Numbered from the stretch's first letter, positions 1 to 13,384 are shown. The stretch is 64,000 nt of DNA from Apostichopus japonicus (GCF_037975245.1 NC_092579.1:16394178-16458177), one strand, 5' to 3'. Notes: generated by a model from the letters alone, not told the origin. Program-made: numbers and translations.

Positions 1-1469
1 TGAGAATGTTACTTTGTGCATAGTCGGGGGAGGGGGGGTTGTTGTTTGTTGTGATGCAGTTGTCCTAACTGCTTGCGATTTGCAGTGTTAAATTGAGTGG
101 ATGTTAGGTGACATTTTTATTCTCTTGAAGACCTGTCTCTGTAGGTTGGATTACAATGCAGTTATCTTGATTTGTCCAGGGAATGGATCACAGCACTAGG
201 CGGTCTCTGATGTCAAAACGTTATTTGTTCAATAGCTTCAATTAATTTGCTATTACCATCTTCTGTTTGGTTTATCCTTGAAATGTGATACAATAATTTA
301 CATCTATGATGTGTAAACCATTTATCCATACATGCAGAAAATATTCTTCCTCAATCTTGCACCTCGAATAAGCTGTTTCTTCGTCAGAGAATATTTAGCT
401 CTGTTAAAGCGAGCATAATTCCAACTGTTTTCACATTCCAAAGGGATAAATCAACAATAAGATTTAATTAGGAAGTTAATGCATTGAAGACAGTGTGCAG
501 TGATCATGATGACAACTACAAAGACTACATACTTATTGAGGTCCATTTCCTGAAGTACAGATGGGGTTTATCAGATGGTAAAACTAAGTCGATAAGCCAT
601 GGATTCTATCTAGATGAATAAAGATGTGGAGGAAGATTTTCAACTAGTGGTGGGAAAGAATTTTGTCTATTTTTTAATAAAAGTGTTGCAGCATGGGTAT
701 GTCTCATGATAATCTCTGTAACGGTTTCAAAAATTAAGGAGAAGGAGCATTGGGATTGGTAAAAGTTGTTGCTTGCGCCACTGTAGGGTGCCCACACGGA
801 TTCACAGTTCCTTTGAAAGGGTTTTCTAGTGACTGGAGTGGGTTTGGTCACTTTATAGAAGCGATTTGAAGTACATATTCTGGATATGTAGGTAAAAACC
901 ACATCCTCATAGCATTTTGTGATGTAAAATTATGGATTTTTTTAGATTGTGACATTTGGTTAGTGCATCAGGTAACAGCAGATTGAATGATGTCAAATAT
1001 AATATTTCAATCATTTATACACAGAAGAAAATCATATTTCTGCATTAAGTTGCATTCACTTTGATAAAATCCTAACTACAGAGAAATATTGACAGTTGAA
1101 AAATCGTTCCGCATCTATCAGGTTTCAAGAAGATTCAAGATTACGTAAAACTTTTCGCGGAACATTTCCCTTCCTGTGTGACATTGCGGATCACCTGCTG
1201 CGATCTTCTTTCCTGGAGTTACTGAAAGTTTAAGTCAGTCAAAAATAGATTACATGTTGATAACAATAGATCATATCTTGAATTTAAGGTACAAGCTATT
1301 GAGATTTGGTTTCTCTTAAATTATGAATTTGATATTTTGTGCCACCCGAATATTCCTTTAAATTCCTTTAAATTCTGTATCCAATCCAGCACCATCTTTG
1401 ACATCATTCATTGCATTTTTAATTATTTTAAACTCACTCACTCAAGTTTGTTGTTGTTGTTTGATGCAG
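1..1469. other. Intron (partial), upstream of e1
   Basis: A+T-rich non-coding sequence with no EGF or FN3 exon that I can read in any frame. Part of it (about 960-1300) resembles the sequence before the next FN3 exons (about 2690-3060), pointing to duplication of exon plus flanking intron. It ends in the pyrimidine-rich acceptor of e1 (AG at 1468-1469). The minus-strand ORF at 606-902 looks like chance. Confidence 0.6.
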
Positions 1470-1754
1470 CTGACACCTTGTTCCAGATTAGCCAGCTAAC
1501 AGAGACTATGATGACATTGGAATGGCAGCATAATCCTAATACAAACATCGTACAATACATCATCACCATCACAGACCCTGCAGATCCAACGCAAGTGATT
1601 ACGAGGACAATCGACTCTGGCGCCACAGCTGAGATGTTCACAGAGCTATTCCAAAACTTAATCCCAGCAACAGCGTACTCCCTGCAGATTGATGTTATTC
1701 AAGACGGAAATAACATTCCTCAATCATTCGTCGGTCCAGAAGTAGTTTACACAC
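1470..1754 (+). CDS. Exon e1: FN3 domain
   Basis: 95 codons, phase 1-1, acceptor AG at 1468-1469 and donor gttagt at 1755. It reads ADTLFQISQLTETMMTLEW... with the core FN3 Trp in strand B (LEW), the QYIITI strand C and the LIPATAYSL turn before strand F. It ends in a short EVVYT strand, as the other FN3 exons here do. First exon of the window; earlier exons lie upstream. Confidence 0.9.
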
Positions 1755-2238
1755 GTTAGTTCATATTCGCAGTTCAGTGGCTTTTATCTGGGGACCAGGA
1801 GGGGGGTGGACCTTTGACAGGAAGAATGTATGTAATTGTTAGAGCCATAGGAGCATGTTCCCAAAAGATTAGATAATGGTCTTTGAATTGAGATAGTGTT
1901 GAGAATCAAAGCAGGCTGAGTCAATATTACCTGCTATTTGGCTATTAATGCAGCTTTTTGAGTTGATTTTGTGAATTTTACAAGACATAGGGGGATGTTT
2001 CACAAAGAAAGCCTACATTTGACCAAACTGTGATACTTTCTGAGATGTTTTCACTAAATAAGATGATAATTATCAAGAGTAAGGAAACTACACCGCTGGC
2101 AAGGCAATAAATTATAAAAAGAGTGAGAAGTGAAAACTAAAATGGAAGAAAACATGAAAGAGCAGCAGGCTGTGCAGAAAAGGCAAGAAACGTCCAAGGA
2201 GGGGTATTGACCAGTTAAACTATTTCCCTTTTTCTCAG

Positions 2239-2508
2239 GTCCCTTCCCCCCAGAATTGGCTGTCATAACTCAGACAGGGTTAGACTCAGTCAGGTTTGAA
2301 TGGACACCACCTACTACAGGGAACTTTGATGGCTATGTGGTTGTCCTGAATATGGAGCAGACGACATATCTGGATAGCAACACGATGTTCTTCGATGTTA
2401 GTGGATTGCAAGCTGGCGTGGCGTACGATTTTGGGGTCTACACGTACGTCGGTCCCACCGACCAACAGATATGGAGTGATCTGGGACCTACAGATTTTGT
2501 TCCTTTAG
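2239..2508 (+). CDS. Exon e2: FN3 domain
   Basis: 90 codons, phase 1-1, acceptor tttctcag at 2231-2238, donor gtaagg at 2509. It starts with a Pro-rich linker (PFPPELAVI) and continues into SVRFEWTPP, a classic FN3 strand B with Trp, and LQAGVAYDFGVYTY, the E-F region with the conserved Tyr. The Pro-rich start is typical of FN3 modules in tandem. Confidence 0.9.
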
Positions 2509-3597
2509 GTAAGGAAAAACAGATGCTGGAACTATCTGGTAGTCTACACTAAGTCATTACTGTAGAATTATCTTCATAGAGTAAAGAATCCTTGCTCTGT
2601 TTTATCACTGTGCAGTTTTAAATGTGAAGCGAATAGAGATTAGATAATTATCCCCTTTAATCCTCTGTAATTTTTTTTTTTTGTGGCAACAGCAGAGTGA
2701 ATGATGTCATTACTACCATTTAGCTGGAAATAGTTTTGTTTTGTTTTATAATATAACTCTCCTTTCTTCATGTCAGAAACTTCAGATTCATAAGAAGCAA
2801 AATGTTTGCATTTGGACGAGAATGTAACTGCAGGGAAACCTTGACAGCTAAGCTAAGCAAACATTCCAAATGTATCAATAAGAAGAGTTTAATAAAATAG
2901 TATAGCTTTTGAAGAACATTTGCTGTTTATGACATCACAAACCACCTCCAGTGATACTCTCCAGTGAGGAAGAATCAAGGATTTAGCCAGTCTAAATAGG
3001 TGACATTCAATCAACCATCTATTGAGTTTAAGGACAAGATATTGAGATGGGAATTTTAACTAACAGTGTGGACTTTCTGTCTTTGTCATGTATAAGTGTT
3101 GTACTGTACAGTCCTGTCATCTGAATATCCATTTAAGAAGAACGATTCTAGTATAAATATTTATAAAATTTATAAAGTATACAAATTAAAAACAAGACCA
3201 CTGTTTGGTGATCTGTTTCTTTGTCTTTTTCAAGGCAATCAAGACTGATCAAAATTTATTTTTTGATAAAGGTATAGATGTTGGCCAATCCTTCAAGTAA
3301 AGTGATGAGCATTTATTCGGCTTCATTTCCCACATTTAATTTCTCCTTTTATTAGACTTTCATTACAACATTGCAGACAGTTTTAAAATGGATTGAGCCA
3401 CGATGTTTTCAAAACCTTATATAAAATGGTATTTCTCTAAATGATTGCAAAGTTTGCAATTTTGTATGCATGTATTGGGTATTTAGGAGATCCCGCATGG
3501 AGTTCACTATTCATGTATCACTTTCTCCTTTATATGCATTTAAGCTCATCGCATGGAACAGTTCTTTGCATTTTACCTTCTTCCACTTGCTTCACAG
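2509..3597 (+). other. Intron between e2 and e3
   Basis: About 1.1 kb, A+T rich, no exon seen. The stretch 2690-3060 resembles 960-1300 (shared blocks such as aacagcaga-tgaatgatgtca and tgagtttaaggacaagatattgagat), so the flanks of neighbouring FN3 exons are paralogous. Confidence 0.6.
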
Positions 3598-3858
3598 CGG
3601 ACATTGACGGCAACGTTCAGATAGACAGTATCACTTCTTCAAGTCTGAATGTGCTATGGGACGCCTACCAGAATGCAATGACTTACTTTATCACGCTGGT
3701 GGACGAGAACAACCAGGTGGTGGGTCTGCAACAACTGGACGGCACAGCTACACAGTTTAGCTTCACAGGACTTGATCCTAGCACCTTCTACGAAGCCAGG
3801 GTGGAGGTCTTCATTGACAATCAGGCTTTCTATGCAGGCGAAAGCAATGCAAGAACAT
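3598..3858 (+). CDS. Exon e3: FN3 domain
   Basis: 87 codons, phase 1-1, acceptor cttcacag, donor gtaagt at 3859. Strand B is SSSLNVLWDAY, strand C MTYFITLVDENN, and the E-F part is FTGLDPSTFYEARVEVF, all fitting an FN3 fold. The domain is short for FN3 but has every core strand. Its middle also has ORFs in other frames, which are shadows. Confidence 0.9.
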
Positions 3859-4140
3859 GTAAGTGGTTTTTTTTTGTTCAAAAAAGAAAGAAAAAGAAAG
3901 CCATGCCAGATAGAATTTTCACTGTTTGATCTTAACTTTGAAGATCATTCAGACTCCCTCACTTTTTTTGCTCTCCTCATTGGTTGCCAGTTCAACAGAT
4001 AATTTTAATTTTCGAGTCTCGTGTTAAGAATGCCATTTTGAAACAAGGTTTTCGTCGATTTACCCATTAGTTTTGTTCACTGCGATTGAGTGCATACTTA
4101 TTACAAGTGCTTTATATTATTTAAATTGTCGATCAAACAG

Positions 4141-4404
4141 TACCTGTAGGAACGCCATCTGGTGTAGTGAATGTCCAGTCTACCACCACTGACTCAATCA
4201 CGGTCGGTTTCACCGAAATCCCAGGAGCAACCTCCTATCAGATCATTTACACAGACAACTTGGGAGTTACCAGAACGCTGACTAGCTTTACGGGGTCTCC
4301 ATTTACCATTCCCAACTTGAGTGCCAGTACAGACTATAACATTCAGGTGAACAGCATTGTACAAGGTGCCACAGAATTGGTCGGCAACACCCAAGGCAGA
4401 ACAG
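4141..4404 (+). CDS. Exon e4: FN3 domain
   Basis: 88 codons, phase 1-1, acceptor atcaaacag ending 4140, donor gtgagt at 4405. It opens VPVGTPSGVVNVQST, a normal FN3 A strand after a Pro. SITVGFTEIPGATSYQIIY has Phe in place of the usual strand-B Trp, and PNLSASTDYNIQV is the conserved E-F turn. The intron before it is short (282 bases). Confidence 0.9.
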
Positions 4405-6308
4405 GTGAGTGTTAAATATTCATTCCGTGAAATCTGGGATGTCCAGTAAAGCCCCGAGATCATACAAAACCCATTTTGGAATGAATTTTGTTAATTAGTA
4501 TTACTTTGTCACTATGTCAAGTTTTGTACACTGAGGAATAACAAATAAATGATGAAATGAAAATAACTACCAATGTAATATATATATAGCATGATCATGG
4601 GCTGTTGTGAGCGATTATACAGTTTACATTGCTATTAAACATGCAATTGCACATGTCTTCTTACATGCACTTGTTACATGTTATTACGTTTATGTTATTG
4701 CATGTAAATGTCATAACACATCATTAGATATTTTGTGAATCATATACCTGTGTGTATAATTTAATACATGTATGTTAATGCATGTTCTGCTAACATTGCG
4801 TTTACATGTCACATGTTTATGCCATGGTATTGCATGTTATGTCATTACACATAATTTCATGTTTTGTTTTGTATAATTACACATCCATGTGTATAAGTAG
4901 TGAACATATAGTTACATGTTATTTCTTGCTACAGTATGTTATTACACATAATTAAATATTGTGTGTATAAAATTCACTATAATTTATACATACAGTATAT
5001 ACCAATTGTTTTTAAGGGTATTGCATTCTGAAGGCATGTCTTTTGTGTAGATGTAAACACCCTCCATAGTGGTATGAGGAATATTGTCAAATTTGTTAAA
5101 ACCTTGATCAAACCATGGTTAAACCATGGTCAAACCATGGTCAAACTATAGAGATTTGTAGCATGTAATTTAGATATATAAATTTTGAAGAATATTGAAA
5201 GAGCGGACATTTTAATGGAAAGTGCCCAAGGGGGGTGGGGGGGTGGGGTTATGCTGAGCAGCCCATCTTTGTATGTACAAGTTAGTCTGCCTTTAACATT
5301 GCTATGGATGTCGTTTGTCTCAAAAATTATGTTATGTTTTGTATTTTCCATTTTTTGTAAATATTTTCCATTTTTTTTTTTTTTTGTAATCTAGGAGCCT
5401 ACTTTGTTTATAGGATGTCTACAAAGTATTGTTGAACTTTGCAAAAAATACCAAATATCATGTGAAGTAGATATATATCAACAGATAACATGTAATATTG
5501 ATACAAATAGTTTGCCAGTGCGGCTGGTGCATATACGTAACCGTAAGCGGTGACTAGTACAGTAAAAAGGTAACCATCCATCTTCCGAAGCCTACTGATA
5601 TTTGTATCAATTTAAGGTGCTGTTAGCGACCCAAGAAGGCCCTGCGTACCCTTTACCATCCATTAATACTCATGTAGACGTCCAGATGGGGTCCTTCTTA
5701 AATATGTTGTTGTCTTCATAATCAGATGATTTATTCATTTTCATTCTTACTGTATGTCTTCAGTACTGATCAGTACAGTTCTTAAACTGTTCCCTTAATA
5801 TCCACCAAAAAGGGGAAATTTACCCCAAATCCTTTCCTCCTGTTGGAGTGCAACATCTGGGCATCTAGAGGTACCAAATATCAAAACATTGCTCCCCCAA
5901 GCCCTGAACATGGTAGGGCTTGGATGAATGTGGACTCTCCTTTTGGTGGCCCTTTTTTTCTGTTGATGCTGCACTGGGGCCCTGCTGCGCCTAATAGCTA
6001 CGCCCACTGTCAAGAGATGGATGCAATTAACGGAATAGTCGCTGTTTTACAAGAACAGAAGAGCGTGAGGGAGTTTGTGTAGGGCTAAACATATTTATTT
6101 TGAATTGGCAGTCTAGCACTTTTAGTCGTTCCTAATCTCACGTGTCATTTCTTCTGTATGAAACTCTGAACGGTCGGTCAAACGTGTAAAAAGAAACGAG
6201 TCTGTTATGTGCTGTTTTTTATTTTCCCCTTCCATCGTGATGTAATATAAGAATTTCAAATGTCATTATCCAGTCTCTCCAAGAAACTTTTGCCTATTGA
6301 TTTTTCAG
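4405..6308 (+). other. Intron between e4 and e5
   Basis: 1.9 kb with no exon seen. About 4600-4990 is a low-complexity run of degenerate ttacatgt/attacat motifs. Around 5105-5148 there are four to five imperfect copies of an 11-base unit (aaaccatggtc). At 5230-5249 there is a G-rich run (GGGGGGTGGGGGGGTGGGG) able in principle to form a quadruplex on the transcribed RNA. Confidence 0.6.
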
Positions 6309-6890
6309 CTGATGCTAATGCCAACATCAACCCTGCTGTTACAAATGTCGGTACCTCCAGTTTCACCATCACCTGGGAGGACATCACCAACCTCGGTTTT
6401 ACAAGTTATCAGGTGACGTACGTCAACGAGAACGGTGTCAGCATGACTGTAACAGTTACTGCGATTCCAGGACAGAACCCAACTTCAATTCTACAAGGTC
6501 TGAACTCAGGACAGCAACATGACGTCACCATAACAGGGACCAGAAATGGCCAGACGGTGGATCTATCAATGCTGGTACAATTCACCGAGCCCCTGCCACC
6601 GAGGGAGGCCACATTTATGCAGATTGCGGGCACCACCAACGTTCTTGTTTCCTGGACACCACCGACGGGCGATGTCACCAACTACGTGATCACCTACACA
6701 GTCGACGGCACCACCATGCAGGAGATCCTCGACAGCACCACCACGTCCACCATCATCAGTAACTTTGTTCAAGGACAGTCACAGATCCTGACTGTCAGCT
6801 CCGCCTCGGGGAGTGATATCAACAATTTAGTGGAGAGCACGCCCGTGGAACCGCTCCAGAGTGGAAATACAGACTTCACAATCAATCAGA
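6309..6890 (+). CDS. Exon e5: two FN3 domains in one exon
   Basis: 194 codons, phase 1-1, acceptor tttttcag at 6301-6308. Domain 1 is about residues 1-97 (FTITWEDI, TSYQVTYVNENG, LQGLNSGQQHDVTI). Domain 2 follows a PLPPREA linker (VLVSWTPPTGDVTNYVITYTVDG). It is the only exon here with two modules, so an intron was lost between them or never gained. The 3' end is uncertain: gtatga at 6891 has the better donor (G at +5). The phase-1 alternative gtggaa at 6861 would end the domain after PVEPLQ, closer in length to the sister exons. Confidence 0.85.
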
Positions 6891-7410
6891 GTATGAATCT
6901 CTTCGATCTCTTCACAACGTTGCACGAGAAGTTTAATGTAACATATCAGTGAATTTCTCCATAAAAGGCCTTTTTACAAATTTTTAGACTTGGAAATATC
7001 TTTAGTAAATTTGATGTAGCATTTTCATTTAGTCTTATTAACAAAAAAAAACTCAACTTCCTTTTGTTTGACCATCATCTCCAAAGCTTCATATCGTCTC
7101 TCGTTCTTTATCAATGAATCTTTTGACCCATCAGGATCAAGTGAATGATGATTAGCTGTATTCCCATTGGTCACTCATTTTTCTGTTATTTTATCAAACT
7201 GCTTCACAATGGATCGTTAGTGTGAAACAGTAGCTTCTGGTTCTTTAATCACTAAATGAACACTCACATTGTTATGGAGCTTTGATCCCATGGCACATAG
7301 CCAGGTCATTTTCCCTTTCCCCCCCACCCCCCCCCCATTTATTAAAGTTAGGCTGAATTTAGAAAATGACTATTTGTTGTAATTGTACATGATTTCTCCA
7401 TTATTTTCAG

Positions 7411-7533
7411 ATACCAATCCATGTTCTCCGAATCGTTGTCTAAACCAAGGTGTATGCACAGCGCTTAGTACCACAATGTACGTCTGCACTTGTCCTGCAA
7501 ACTTTGGCGGGACCAACTGTGAAAGCACAACCG
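7411..7533 (+). CDS. Exon e6: EGF-like domain
   Basis: 41 codons, phase 1-1, acceptor ttattttcag ending 7410, donor gttagt at 7534. Six cysteines in EGF spacing (DTNPCSPNRCLNQGVC then YVCTC and TNC). Loop C3-C4 is long (TALSTTMYV) and lacks the Asp/Asn of calcium-binding EGFs. It is the first EGF after the FN3 block. Confidence 0.92.
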
Positions 7534-9231
7534 GTTAGTCTCTTCGACTCTTGACTTCTTATTCATATCTCCCTCACTTTTTAGTCATGAAAGGTTAATT
7601 TCATTTTAACATTCAACAATTGTTTGGCATTCCTTTGGATTCTCCAATCCACACTCTTTCCGTTTAGCAATAAATCTCCTCGCCGTTGTTGTATGTTTAG
7701 TAAAACCAATTAATTTCTCAGTAATATGTAAATTTTCGAGTTCTCAAGTCAACAAGTAATGCTTTGACAATTGTCTGAATTCAAAGCATATCTTAAAAAA
7801 AGCTTTATCACCTAATAAAGACAACCTTAAAGGTTATAGCTAAGGTTGCAGCTTTTGGGCATATGATATTGTAGTCATAATTTGCACACTGAAATAACAT
7901 CAGCATTCTTTTAAGTCATTAAGAAACAAAAGAAAATAACTGTGACAAAGAGACTCTTATCTTGAAGGTTAAATGAAAGTCTATTCAGCAATTAATAGGG
8001 TGCCTGTGATCTGTGAGATTGTAAACCATCTCTCCTCCTTCGCAAGAACCTAAAACAGGTTGACAGTTTTAATTGTTCTGTGGAAACAACTGCATTGTAC
8101 CTCCATTGCCAATTGTTTTCAGTTTCATTTCTAACATTAAAACTCAATTGTTAGTACCCTGTCAGATCCTGTGCTATACATGCGTTGTTAATACGTATTG
8201 TAATTAATTTGAACTTGCCGTGGCATAGTCAAAGTATATTTTGTATGAAATCATCATTGAACTGTGAAGATTAGGTGGAGTAGCTATTATGGATAATAAG
8301 TGGTATTGATTACCACCCACCATTGTCTCTTGGTGTCATTGGACAGGTGTAACCATAAATAAATATTGATTTTTCACAGTGTATTTCGTCATGGGAAAAT
8401 CCTTTTGTTGTTGAAATGGGTATCGCTATATACTGTACTACGTATTTCCTGGCATCGTGAATAAATGAGTTTTCAATATCGAGGGTGATTTTTTTAAAAT
8501 TTTTTTATTATCATTTGGCAGTAAAGTGACATATTTCAAGTACTTCATGTAAATCATAAAGACATAGAGAGAGAGAAGTTAACTAATTACTAAATTGGTG
8601 CTAGGACAAAACAATGAGGGGTTTTGTTTGTGAGGAGATTATCCTCCAGATTTATGACATTTTTGTCATACATGCTGCTTACAGAAACCCCATTGAATGA
8701 TGTAGTTCATTCAATTGACTAGCCAAGGTGTCACTCTGCATAATGAAGTAAAAGCCCCCAAAAATGTAGGAGTTTTCCAATTCAGTTTTTTTTTACATGT
8801 TACTAATATTGATATAAACTTGTCTAGCTGTTGAATGAGATGTTGAAAATCGAATATTGGCAGGAATCGTACTTGCTCATTAATCTTCACTTGTTGGCGC
8901 AAAAATCTAGGAGAGTGACTTAGTTGGATCAATTTGTAACTAATTTTGAGTATTAACATTCAGTAGGTTTTGGTTAATATTGTTGACTAAAAAGCAGAAG
9001 AGCTGGTTGATTTTTTTGCTTTAGACAATTAAGAAGAAAAAAAACAAAAGTATTTTGATTCGCATTTGGAAAGCCATGTTTTCATCAAAAACGATCAATT
9101 GTGTAGGATGAGACTGTAGATAGTGTTATTTGGAGGTTCCATCGTTCCTTCGGTTCATTTTCGTCCTTTTTCCTATAATTTGTATACAAGTAAAGTTGTC
9201 ATACTGCTATTTTTGTTGTTCTACCCTTCAG
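7534..9231 (+). other. Intron between e6 and e7
   Basis: 1.7 kb of A+T-rich sequence in which I see no exon, tandem array or recognisable transposon. Short ORFs here do not match the EGF or FN3 pattern. Confidence 0.5.
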
Positions 9232-9345
9232 AAGTAAATGACTGCGCACCATTACCTTGCCTTAATGGAGGTGTCTGTCAAGACATTGGCAATACATTTT
9301 TCTGCAACTGCCCTGCAGGCTTTGAGGGCACAAGATGCGAGACCA
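9232..9345 (+). CDS. Exon e7: calcium-binding-type EGF domain
   Basis: 38 codons, phase 1-1, acceptor acccttcag, donor gttgag at 9346. It reads [16 protein letters not shown], with [10 protein letters not shown] matching the Asp/Asn-hydroxylation consensus C-x-D-x4-F-x-C, then [10 protein letters not shown]. Six cysteines present. Confidence 0.93.
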
Positions 9346-9773
9346 GTTGAGTCTTTGCTTTCTTTATCACCTATCATAATATTTAGTGATTTTATTTAGT
9401 TGTTATTGTGGCTTACATTTATTTACATCTTTCCATACTTTAAAAGAAGAAAAAAAAAGATCAAATATTTATTTTGTGGCCCTCTTGACATACATGTAGC
9501 AACTTTCCGTCTGTATAGAAGCCCTTTACGCATCTGAACGACCGCAAAAAACTTAAAGTAGATTGTACGAACGTTTTTGGTTGTTGAATGTTATGTTTGA
9601 AAATAGTTTCTGCTGCTTTGTGTCATACTGGTGAAAGACATTGACAATGGACAGTTCCTTATATTAAAATGTAATCATATCTTGATCAAAATTGTCAAAA
9701 TATTTCATTTCAACTATTAAACATGATGAAACTTCTCTTTAATCGGCTATATTCCATCGTCATTCTTTTGCAG

Positions 9774-9887
9774 ATATCGACGAATGCATCCCGGGACCTT
9801 GTTTGAATGGCGCCCAGTGTTTGGACTTGATAAATAGCGTCCAGTGTATCTGTGCACAAGGATTCACTGGAACGTTTTGCCAGGATA
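9774..9887 (+). CDS. Exon e8: EGF domain (DIDEC type)
   Basis: 38 codons, phase 1-1, acceptor cttttgcag, donor gtaagt at 9888. It opens DIDECIPGPCLNGAQC, a calcium-binding start. CLDLINSVQC has Val where the aromatic of the hydroxylation motif would be, so calcium binding may be weaker. Closes CAQGFTGTFC. Confidence 0.93.
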
Positions 9888-10794
<907 letters not shown>

Positions 10795-10943
10795 TAAAAT
10801 CATTGTACTATACTCAATGGAATATTCTGGGGGCAGACAATGTAAAACTTACGTCAAAGAATGATATGTTCCGGAACCTTTAGTCCAAAAAAAAACCTCC
10901 CATCTCATCAATTTGAATGTAATAAATGTTGACTAATAACCTA

Positions 10944-11018
10944 ACTTACACTGACTTAGTGGTAGAGTACTGGGCTTGTAACCAAGAGGTCGCTGGTTCG
11001 AATCCTTTGCTAGCCATA
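10944..11018 (+). ncRNA. tRNA-Thr(TGT)-like pseudogene or SINE head
   Basis: The stretch ttagtggtagagtac (A-box like), the anticodon-loop-like cttgtaa (TGT) and aggtcgctggttcgaatcc (B-box) lie in tRNA order and spacing. The acceptor stem ends do not pair and the T stem is imperfect, so it is not a working tRNA. Most likely a tRNA-derived SINE 5' end or a decayed tRNA in the e9-e10 intron. Confidence 0.55.
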
Positions 11019-11895
11019 CATTTTCTTTGCTCTTTTTTAAATGATATCATTCTGTCTACTGTTGCCAGATGCATTCTCGAAATATCACAAAACTAAAAAA
11101 TAAAAAAAATCTTATCTTTCCAAGTTGCTATGATGATGTACTTTTAGCAGTTTTGAACTAGAGATGCAGAAAACTTTCCCGGAACTTTGTTTAGCAATCA
11201 ACTTTAGCCATCAGCTTATCCCGTTAATTCTCACCCGAATTATGTGCAGAGTATAGCTGAGCTTTCCCAGGTGGTAGGATTTAGTAGGTGAAGTCTAACT
11301 GTGGTGTCATCATCTGGGCAAATGTGTCATCCAGCAAGTAAATGTTTACTATTTCATCGATTTGTTCTTGTGTCCTTCAAAACTGATACATTTAGCAGAA
11401 AGCAGAAACTCGCACAAAGACACGCACACACACTCAAAAAGAAGGAAAATGAATATAAGTAAAAGTGATATAGATGTTACATTTTGATACTCTTCCCATG
11501 TTAAATTCAAATGTGCACATTCAAGCTTGGGTTCCCTTTGAAAGAATTAACCCATTCTGCATTTGACATTGTTCTCTCAGACAGCATGTTGCTTGAACAA
11601 TCTGCACTATCAAAAACTAGTTTGTAAGTTTTGAACTTATAAGTAAGAAATATTAGTAGCTTCAAGAATTTACACGTAGCTAGTCCTATGTTTATATGTG
11701 AAGTGTTGAACATAATACTATTACATCAAACATTCATACTTTCATTATAAAAGCAAGTTGGTTTTTATGATATCGCAATGGATTTACGACTGATTTGATG
11801 CGTTTCTATGTATAAACTGTCTTGGGATAACCTCCTTCAGTATAAATTATTTTCAAGGCCTTTGGGTGTATAGTTACCTCTGTAAATCTTTCCAG

Positions 11896-12006
11896 AAATC
11901 AACGAATGTTTATCCAATCCATGTGTGAACGGCGTGTGTATAGACGAAATCAACAGATTTACTTGTCAGTGTCCCAGTGGTTTCACGGGGACTACGTGCC
12001 AGACCA
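11896..12006 (+). CDS. Exon e10: calcium-binding EGF domain
   Basis: 37 codons, phase 1-1, acceptor ctttccag, donor gtgagt at 12007. [15 protein letters not shown] (calcium-binding start and O-glucose consensus), [10 protein letters not shown] (hydroxylation motif), [10 protein letters not shown]. The C2-C3 loop is one residue short, as in e9. Confidence 0.93.
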
Positions 12007-12059
12007 GTGAGTTATTCTTTATACTTTATATTTCACTCTGTTCTGTTTGTCATTGTGAT

Positions 12060-12235
12060 CCTCCCCCCCCCACCCCACCCAAGAAAGAATTGGATGATTC
12101 ACATAATTTGCATATTGCACTTAATGACTGATTGAGCTTTTTAGCCATTTTAGATGTTAAAAATGAATATAGAGGGGGAGGGGAGGGGGGTGGGTGGGGA
12201 GGGGGTTGTATTGGAATGGATGGGGAGGGGATGGA
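12060..12235 (+). repeat. Poly-C run and G-rich quadruplex-prone tract
   Basis: Just after e10 a C-rich run (12061-12080) is followed by a G-rich tract at 12172-12204 with at least five runs of three or more G. The RNA could form a G-quadruplex or pair C-run with G-run. The rest of the intron (to 13167) is A+T rich with no exon seen. Confidence 0.6.
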
Positions 12236-13167
12236 GCAATTTGGGTTAACCAGAGTATTTCGGAATGTAATATATTTGAATACCTATTGTGTTTGCATCT
12301 CGGAAAGTTACATCTCTTCACTGCCTGACCGGTCAGTCCAGTACAGCTGGCCTTTCAAGCCATGTTTTCAATCTCAAGCTGAAACTTTCAATATCGATAT
12401 GATATTCGATATACTGTACATAAATACTAACTCCCACAGTAATAGCTGTATCAAACAGCTACCCATTATGTGTCATGATATATGTAATTGATTTGTGTCA
12501 AGGACATTAGTACTGTAGCTGTACAACGATCATATCAAACATCTGTTCCTTGGTTTGTCACCCTCTAAAAAGAATCGCTTTTCTTTCTTTGATAAAAAAA
12601 TATTTGACATGTTGGTTTTAGTTTGTCTCACACTTCTTAACCCCATGTATGTACTATCTTCATATACTGTGAGCTAGTAAAATATATATGTAACATTTTT
12701 GTTTGTTACAAAGTAGATCAATTTACAGGTCTTGAAAGGTTATCACAAATTGTTTGTATCACCCCTACTAGTACATCTTTTGAAAGCTAAACTGCAATTG
12801 TAAGCGGTTATATTTGTCTTGGCTCCAAAAAGTGAAAGCGATGTGTTTAAAATTGTCAAAATTTGATGATTTTGCTTGCAAGTCCTAGAAATTTTGTGCA
12901 ATGCCAATATTTTTCTTTAGCATTGTTGCATCGTTGGACTGCCCAGATCATTGATAAAAGGTTATCTGGAAGTAGAAATGAATTTGTCTTCATTTTTTTC
13001 ATCAGCGTTAATATTTTTTTTCCATGAATAAACATTAATATCTTTACGTAAAACTAATCCTTGTCCTAAATATTCATCAACATAGCATTTTTTCTACTCA
13101 TGAATAAAACATAAAATCTTCTCATAAATTTTCATCGCCGTTTTTTTCTTCTCTTTTTTTTCTGTAG

Positions 13168-13281
13168 ACATAGATGAATGTGCCAGTAATCCTTGTCAAA
13201 ACGGAGGTGTCTGTATTGACCGCAATAATGGATACCAGTGTATGTGCCCTGCAGGACTGTTTGGTGGCCAATGCACCATTA
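13168..13281 (+). CDS. Exon e11: calcium-binding EGF domain
   Basis: 38 codons, phase 1-1, acceptor tttctgtag, donor gtaagt at 13282. [26 protein letters not shown] and CPAGLFGGQC: full calcium-binding and hydroxylation motifs plus the O-glucose consensus CASNPC. Strongly like e50 ([16 protein letters not shown]), so the two may share a recent ancestor. Confidence 0.94.
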
Positions 13282-13384
13282 GTAAGTACAATATCGATAT
13301 GGTTCTCTCTCTCCCTCTCTCTTTACATCTAATCTTGCTTACTTTATGAAAAAAAATGTTAAAAAAATAAACAAAAGGTTCATT

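Noticed and set aside
606-902. 98-codon minus-strand frame near the left edge
   Set aside because: No recognisable domain, no splice context and low-complexity composition; probably chance.
10944-11018. Functional tRNA-Thr gene
   Set aside because: Acceptor stem strands do not pair and the T stem has mismatches, despite good A-box, anticodon-loop and B-box order.
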